DNA from: Gibbula magus
Taxonomy: Eukaryota; Mollusca; Gastropoda; Trochida; Trochidae
Assembly: GCA_936450465.1 (NCBI GenBank)
Contig: OW388297.1
Coordinates: forward strand, 49,573,630-49,637,629
Direction: 5' to 3'
DNA length: 64,000 nt
The notes beneath the pieces were generated by a model, which was given only the letters and a program-made list of their open reading frames with translations, was not told the origin of the DNA and did no database searches. Positions 57,565 through 64,000 of the stretch are shown here, one piece after another (the stretch's first letter is position 1; every line of letters starts with the position of its first letter). A program made the position numbers and the translations under genes.

Positions 57565-57849
57565 AACATCATACGATCGAAATTCCGCATCAAGTAAATC
57601 AATTTTGTCTCTCAAACTGCGGACGTTTAAGTGTATTATTTTGAGGTCTTGGAAATATTTCGGTCCTGGATTTGAGTGAATATCGCCACAGCACAATAGG
57701 AGTAAAGATATCAATATTGATACTCGTGGACTGCATAGACACAGAAACTTAAAGCTATGTACGGTTTTCACAAATCGGACTGCGAGTTTTGAATGTAGTT
57801 TAACAGCAAAAGAACCCACTGCCTGTCTGTATTGTTCAATATCAGCCAT
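57565..57849 (-). pseudogene. LINE 2 leader with 2A-like motif and endonuclease start
   Basis: From ATG at 57849: MADIEQYRQAV, a hydrophobic stretch (SILISLLLLCC), then GDIHSNPGP (57687-57661) and KIIHLNVRSLRDKIDLL, the first block of an APE endonuclease. D-V/I-E-X-N-P-G-P is the 2A ribosome-skipping signature, known in several animal non-LTR retrotransposons; here His replaces Glu. The frame is lost at the foreign insertion near 57560. Confidence 0.8.
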
Positions 57850-58500
57850 AATCAAATATCATACATAAAATGGTTACAGGTAAGGCAGTGGGTTCAAAGG
57901 GATGGTATGGGGGTAGACACACACAAACTGAACTGAGGTAACTAATACATGTATACAGGTTTGTTGCAATTTGATGTTGATCTAAGACAAATGATTTTGA
58001 CTTGGAAACGAAGGAGAAACGAAAAGTAAAAGGAGAGGAAAAAAAAGAGAGATCAATACTATGATCTAAAAGAAAACTTATTGATTGAAAATAAGCTTAA
58101 ATATCGCTTTTATGGGAGGAATGAAAATACCAATAATTTCATTTGAAAGAAAAAAAGAAACAAAAATTAAAATAAAAAAAGAGAAAGAAATTGAAAATCT
58201 TCAATTTAACTGATATGCCTATCAAATTCACGGTGCACACACACTTACACACACACACGTGCACGCTCGTTTGCTGATACCTACATTTGATTTTATACAC
58301 ACACACGCATGCATGCATCACACGCCTTGCAGGAAACCATGACAACATGAAACCATGACCATTGCAGACAATGTATGTTTTACCACACGTACACATCACT
58401 TAAGGACAGGATAAAATTATATACTACACAAACATAGCACCAAATAAAATTTTAAAAATCGACTGTACAACGCATACTACAATCACTGCAGAAAAAAACC
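57850..58500. other. non-coding flank of the satellite
   Basis: Purine-rich DNA (58.0-58.2 kb) followed by (AC)n-rich phrases at 58.23-58.31 kb. No gene or RNA is supported. Confidence 0.4.
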
Positions 58501-58549
58501 CACAAAAAAACAACAGAAACTATGCAACGTGCCCATAACACGAGCATTA

Positions 58550-58740
58550 GAGATGTCTGCTATACTGTACGGTACCACAAAACACACACAGACAGTATAT
58601 GATGTACTGCATATAATTACACCGACTTTTACAGAAAAGGTATGCTATACTGTACACATACCGCACACAAACCAACAGTATATGATTTATTGCATATACT
58701 TACACCGCATTATACATGTGTAACTAACGTTCACTGCATG
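58550..58740. repeat. diverged edge of the satellite
   Basis: Two related units ('agtatatgatgtactgcata' near 58595 and 'agtatatgatttattgcata' near 58677, with ATACTGTAC between) lead into the first recognisable monomer. They share only TACCGCACACA-type phrases with the array. Confidence 0.65.
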
Positions 58741-61700
58741 TAAAGCTCGGACACATTGCTCGTGTATACCGCACACACACGTGCTCCACACTGTATAAAA
58801 AGCGTTTACGATCAATTGTTAGTTCATTCATGTTGTGTAACTACCGTTGCACTGCATGTAAAGATCGGACACATTGCTCGTGTATACCGCACACACACGT
58901 GCTCCATGCTATATATAGCGTTTACGATCAATTGTTAGTTCATTCATGTTGTGTAACTACCGTTGCACTGCATGTAAAGATCGGACACATTGCTCGTGTA
59001 TACCGCACACACACGTGCTCCACGCTATGAATAGCGTTTACGATCAATTGTTAGTTCATTCATGTTGTGTAACTACCGTTGCACTGCATGTAAAGATCGG
59101 ACACATTGCTCGTGTATACCGCACACACACACGTGCTTCACGCTATCTATGAAGCGTTTACGATCAATTGTTAGTTCATTCATGTTGTGTAACTACCGTT
59201 GCACTGCATGTAAAGATCGGACACATTGCTCGTGTATGCCGCACACACACGTGCTCCAAGCTATATATAGCGTTTACGATCAATTGTTAGTTCATTCATG
59301 TTGTGTAACTACTGTTGCACTGCATGTAAAAATCGGACACCGTTTTTTTGCTCGTGTATACCGCACACACACGTGCTTCACGCTATATATAGCGTTTACG
59401 ATCAATTGTTAGTTCATTCATGTTGTGTAACTACCGTTGCACTGCATGTAAAGATCGGACACATTGCTCGTGTATACCGCACACACACGTGCTCCACGCT
59501 GTATATAGTGTTTACGATCAATTGTTAGTTCATTCATGTTGTGTAACTACCGTTGCACTGCATGTAAAGATCGGACACATTGCTCGTGTATACCGCACAC
59601 ACACGTGCTCCACGCTATATATAGCGTTTACGATCAATTGTTAGTTCATTCATGTTGTGTAACTACCGTTGCACTGCATGTAAAGATCGGACACATTGCT
59701 CGTGTATACCGCACACACACGTGCTCCACGCTATATATAGCGTTTACGATCAATTGTTAGTTCATTCATGTTGTGTAACTACCGTTGCACTGCATGTAAA
59801 GATCGGACACCGTTTTTGTTGCTCGTGTATACCGCACACACACGTGCTCCACGCTATATATAGCGTTTACGATCAATTGTTAGTTCATTCATGTTGTGTA
59901 ACTACCGTTGCACTGCATGTAAAGATCGGACACATTGCTCGTGTATACCGCACACACACGTGCTCCACGCCATATATAGCGTTTACGATCAATTGTTAGT
60001 TCATTCATGTTGTGTAACTACCGTTGCACTGCATGTAAAGATCGGACACATTGCTCGTGTATACCGCACACACACGTGCTCCACGCTGTATATAAAGAGT
60101 TTACGATCAATTGTTAGTTCATTCATGTTGTGTAACAACCGTTGCACTGCATGTAAAGATCGGACACATTGCTCGTGTATACCGCACACACACGTGCTCC
60201 ACGCTATATGTAAAGCGTTTACGATCAATTGTTAGTTCATTCATGTTGCGTAACTACCGTTGCACTGCATGTAAAGATCGGAAACATTGCTCGTGTATAC
60301 CGTACACACTCGTACTCCACGCTGTATATAAAGCGTTTACGATCAATTGTTAGTTCATTCACGTTGTGTAACTACCGTTGCACTGCATGTAAAGATCGGA
60401 CACATTGCTCGTGTATACCGCACACATACGTGCTTCACGCTATATATAAAGCGTTTACGATCAATTGTTAGTTCATTCATGTTGCGTAACTACCGTTGAA
60501 CTGCATGTAAAGATCGGACACATTACTCGTGTATACCGTACACACACGTACTCCACGCTGTATATAAAGCGTTTACGATCAATTGTTAGTTCATTCATGT
60601 TGTGTAACTACTGTTGCACAGCATGTAAAGATCGGACACATTACTCGTGTATACCACACACACACGTGCTTCACGCTATATGTAAAGCGTTTACGATCAA
60701 TTGTTAGTTCATTCATGTTGTGTAACTATTGTTGCACTGCATGTAAAGATCGGACACATTGCTCGTGTATACCGCACACACACGCGCTCCACGCTATATA
60801 TAAAGCGTTTACGATAAATTGTTGGTTCATTCATGTAGTATAACTACCGTTGCACTGCATGTAAAGCTCGGACACATTGCTCGTGTATACCGTACACACA
60901 CGTGCTCCACGCTGTATATAAAGCGTTTACGATCAATTGTTAGTTCATTCATGTAGTATAACTACCGTTGCACTGCATGTAAAGCTCGGACACATTGCTC
61001 GTTTATACCGCACACACACGTGCCCCACGCTGTATATAAAGCGTTTACGATCAATTGTTAGTTCATTCATGTTGTGTAACTACCGTTGCACTGCATGTAA
61101 AGATCGGACACCGTTTTTTTTGGTCGTGTATACCGCACACACACGTGCTCCACGCTATATATAGCGTTTACGATCAATTGTTAGTTCATTCATGTTGTGT
61201 AACTACCGTTGCACTGCATGTAAAGATCGGACACATTGCTCGTGTATACCGCACACACACGTGCTCCACGCTGTATATAAAGCGTTTACGATCAATTGTT
61301 AGTTCATTCATGTTGTGTAACTACCGTTGCACTGCATGTAAAGATCGGACACATTGCTCGTGTATACCGCACACACACGTGCTCCACGCTATATATAGCG
61401 TTTACGATCAATTGTTAGTTCATTCATGTTGTGTAACTACCGTTGCACTGCATGTAACTACCGTTGCACTGCATGTAAAGATCGGACACATTGCTCGTGT
61501 ATACCGCACACACACGTGCTCCACGCCATATATAGCGTTTACGATCAATTGTTAGTTCATTCATGTTGTGTAACTACTGTTGCACTGCATGTAAAGATCG
61601 GACACATTGCTCGTGTATACCGCACACACACGTGCTCCACGCTGTATATAAAGCGTTTACGATCAATTGTTAGTTCATTCATGTTGTGTAACTACCGTTG

Positions 61701-64000
61701 CACTGCATGTAGAGATCGGACACATTGCTCGTGTATACCGCACACACACGTGCTCCACGCTATATGTAAAGCGTTTACGATCAATTGTTAGTTCATTCAT
61801 GTTGCGTAACTACCGTTGCACTGCATGTAAAGATCGGACACATTGCTCGTGTATACCGTACACACACGTACTCCACGCTGTATATAAAGCGTTTACGATC
61901 AATTGTTAGTTCATTCATGTTGTGTAACTACCGTTGCACTGCATGTAAAGATCGGACACATTGCTCGTGTATACCGCACACACACGTGCTTCACGCTATA
62001 TGTAAAGCGTTTACGATCAATTGTTAGTTCATTCATGTTGTGTAACTACCGTTGCACTGCATGTAAAGCTCGGACACATTGCTCGTGTATACCGCACATA
62101 CACGTGCTTCACGCTATATATAGCGTTTACGATCAATTGTTAGACTAAGTTCATTCATGTTGTGTAACTACTGTTGCACTGCATGTAAAGATCGGACACA
62201 TTGCTCGTGTATACCGCACACATACGTGCTTCACGCTATATATAAAGCGTTTACGATCAATTGTTAGTTCATTCATGTTGTGTAACTACTGTTGCACTGA
62301 ATGTAAAGATCGGACACATTGCTCGTGTATACCGCACACACACGTGCTACACGCTATATAAAGCGTTTACGATCAATTGTTAGTTCATTCATGTTGTGTA
62401 ACTACTGTTGCACTGCATGTAAAGATCGGACACATTACTCGTGTATACCACACACACACGTGCTTCACGCTATATGTAAAGCGTTTACGATCAATTGTTA
62501 GTTCATTCATGTTGTGTAACTACCGTTGCACTGCATGTAAAGATCGGACAAATTGCTCGTGTATACCGCACACACACGTGCTCCACGCTATATGTAAAGC
62601 GTTTACGATCAATTGTTAGTTCATTCATGTTGTGTAACTACCGTTGCACTGCATGTAAAGATCGGACACATTGCTCGTGTATACCATACACACATGTACT
62701 CCACGCTGTATATAAAGCGTTTACGATCAATTGTTAGTTCATTCATGTTGTGTAACTACCGTTGCACTGCATGTAAAGATCGGACACATTGCTCGTGTAT
62801 ACCATACACACACGTGCTCCACGCTATATGTAAAGCGTTTACGATCAATTGTTAGTTCATTCATGTTGTGTAACTACTGTTGCACTGAATGTAAAGATCG
62901 GACACATTGCTCGTGTATACCGCACACACACGTGCTACACGCTATATAAAGCGTTTACGATCAATTGTTAGTTCATTCATGTTGTGTAACTACTGTTGCA
63001 CTGCATGTAAAGATCGGACACATTACTCGTGTATACCACACACACACGTGCTTCACGCTATATGTAAAGCGTTTACGATCAATTGTTAGTTCATTCATGT
63101 TGTGTAACTACCGTTGCACTGCATGTAAAGATCGGACAAATTGCTCGTGTATACCGCACACACACGTGCTCCACGCTATATGTAAAGCGTTTACGATCAA
63201 TTGTTAGTTCATTCATGTTGTGTAACTACCGTTGCACTGCATGTAAAGATCGGACACATTGCTCGTGTATACCATACACACATGTACTCCACGCTGTATA
63301 TAAAGCGTTTACGATCAATTGTTAGTTCATTCATGTTGTGTAACTACCGTTGCACTGCATGTAAAGATCGGACACATTGCTCGTGTATACCATACACACA
63401 CGTGCTCCACGCTATATGTAAAGCGTTTACGATCAATTGTTAGTTCATTCATGTTGTGTAACTACCGTTGCACTGCATGTAAAGATCGGACACATTGCTC
63501 GTGTATACCGTACACACACGTACTCCACGCTGTATATAAAGCGTTTACGATCAATTGTTAGTTCATTCATGTTGTGTAACTACCGTTGCACTGCATGTAA
63601 AGATCGGACACATTGCTCACGTATACCGCACACACACGTGCTCCACGCTATATATAGTGTTTACGATCAATTGTTAGTTCATTCATGTTGTGTAACTACC
63701 GTTGCACTGCATGTAAAGATCGGACACATTGCTCGTGTATACCGCACACACACGTGCTACACGCTATATAAAGCGTTTACGATCAATTGTTAGTTCATTC
63801 ATGTTGTGTAACTACTGTTGCACTGCATGTAAAGATCGGACACATTACTCGTGTATACCACACACACACGTGCTTCACGCTATATGTAAAGCGTTTACGA
63901 TCAATTGTTAGTTCATTCATGTTGTGTAACTACCGTTGCACTGCATGTAAAGATTGGACAAATTGCTCGTGTATACCGCACACACACGTGCTCCACGCTA
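58741..64000. repeat. 116-118 bp satellite array, about 45 monomers, open at right edge
   Basis: Each monomer carries GTTCATTCATGTTGTGTAAC, ACCGTTGCACTGCATGTAAA, GATCGGACACATTGCTCGTG, TATACCGCACACACACGTGC and GTTTACGATCAATTGTTA. Class 1 (116 bp) has the palindrome CGCTATATATAGCG; class 2 (118 bp) has GCTGTATATAAAGCG or GCTATATGTAAAGCG. Class 1 dominates the left part, class 2 the right. Odd monomers include ones with a CCGTTTTTTT insert near 59340, 59810 and 61110. Many overlapping Cys/His-rich frames run through the array because 117 is a multiple of three; they are artefacts. Confidence 0.97.
62257..63464. repeat. 588-bp higher-order repeat inside the satellite
   Basis: About 62289-62876 and 62877-63464 are near-identical blocks of five monomers each: the offset between equivalent positions is 588 (for example 62319 and 62907, 62731 and 63319). 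A further start of the same block appears at 63729, 822 bases later. Recent block duplication by unequal exchange is the likely cause. Confidence 0.85.

Larger units (their letters stand above)
53946..57849 (-). mobile_element. LINE 2: degenerate non-LTR retrotransposon, CR1/Jockey-like
   Basis: Minus-strand remnants in order: leader and 2A-like motif, start of an APE endonuclease, a foreign inverted-repeat insertion (56590-57557), the rest of the endonuclease (about 56600-56170), RT (56078-54395) and a C-terminal Cys-containing segment (54244-53950). Several frameshifts and stops separate the pieces, so it is inactive. Confidence 0.88.

Noticed and set aside
58741..64000. Dozens of overlapping Cys/His-rich frames of 60-166 residues
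   Set aside because: They restate the 116-118 bp satellite monomer, whose length is close to a multiple of three. No starts, splice sites or codon constraint.
58741..64000. CRISPR array
   Set aside because: Whole monomers of about 117 bp repeat head to tail with no unique spacers, and the organism is a eukaryote.

Overview
This is a eukaryotic, AT-rich, intron-containing and repeat-dense window, almost certainly from a mollusc and perhaps a gastropod. That rests on two ependymin-related protein genes with consistent splice sites, the short motif AAGGGAGATAACTC (common in mollusc DNA), a tRNA-headed SINE with a 'GAGTTGGGGTTTAACG'-type tail end, and many short inverted-repeat transposons. There are no bacterial features (operons, ribosome binding sites, CRISPR). 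Most open reading frames in the window are chance or repeat-derived.

Host genes. Three genes on the minus strand can be supported. Two are tandem ependymin-related genes with the same 4-exon plan (coding exons of 93, 122, 206 and 206 nt; intron phases 0, 2, 1). Each encodes 208 residues with a signal peptide: gene 1 at 16924-12321 and gene 2 at 34486-26023. Each has a TATA box about 50 bases before the start codon and a CACGTG box just beyond it. The third (43000-39726) encodes a secreted Ser/Thr/Pro-rich mucin-like protein of about 958 residues with 21 seven-residue repeats, a long Thr tract and a predicted four-cysteine tail. Two weaker exon candidates are a plus-strand exon at 36658-36886 and a pair of related exons in opposite orientation at about 21.12-21.22 kb and 24.64-24.77 kb.

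Mobile DNA. LINE 1 (21.47-24.64 kb, plus) is 5'-truncated with one frameshift, carries a 9-bp candidate target duplication and splits one of the inverted exons. LINE 2 (57.85-53.95 kb, minus) is degenerate, starts with a 2A-like motif and is interrupted by a GC-rich inverted-repeat element. Around them are at least eleven families of short non-autonomous elements: TTAA-flanked (A, B, K), TA-flanked (I, J), one with 10-bp target duplications (C; one copy has an empty relative inside the window), palindromic D, E and M, tandem-dispersed G, H and F, plus a tRNA-derived SINE with a perfect 14-bp duplication. Many sit inside the introns of the ependymin genes.

Tandem DNA. There are three long AT microsatellites, a 23-bp minisatellite (1.98-2.76 kb), and a 116-118 bp satellite filling 58.74-64.0 kb and running off the right edge, with a 588-bp (five-monomer) higher-order duplication.

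The secreted-protein genes are the functional content; nothing shows they share a pathway. The most interesting structures are the LINE-split inverted exon pair, the shared promoter layout of the ependymin pair, the element C insertion with its empty site, the 2A-like leader of LINE 2, and the satellite higher-order structure.
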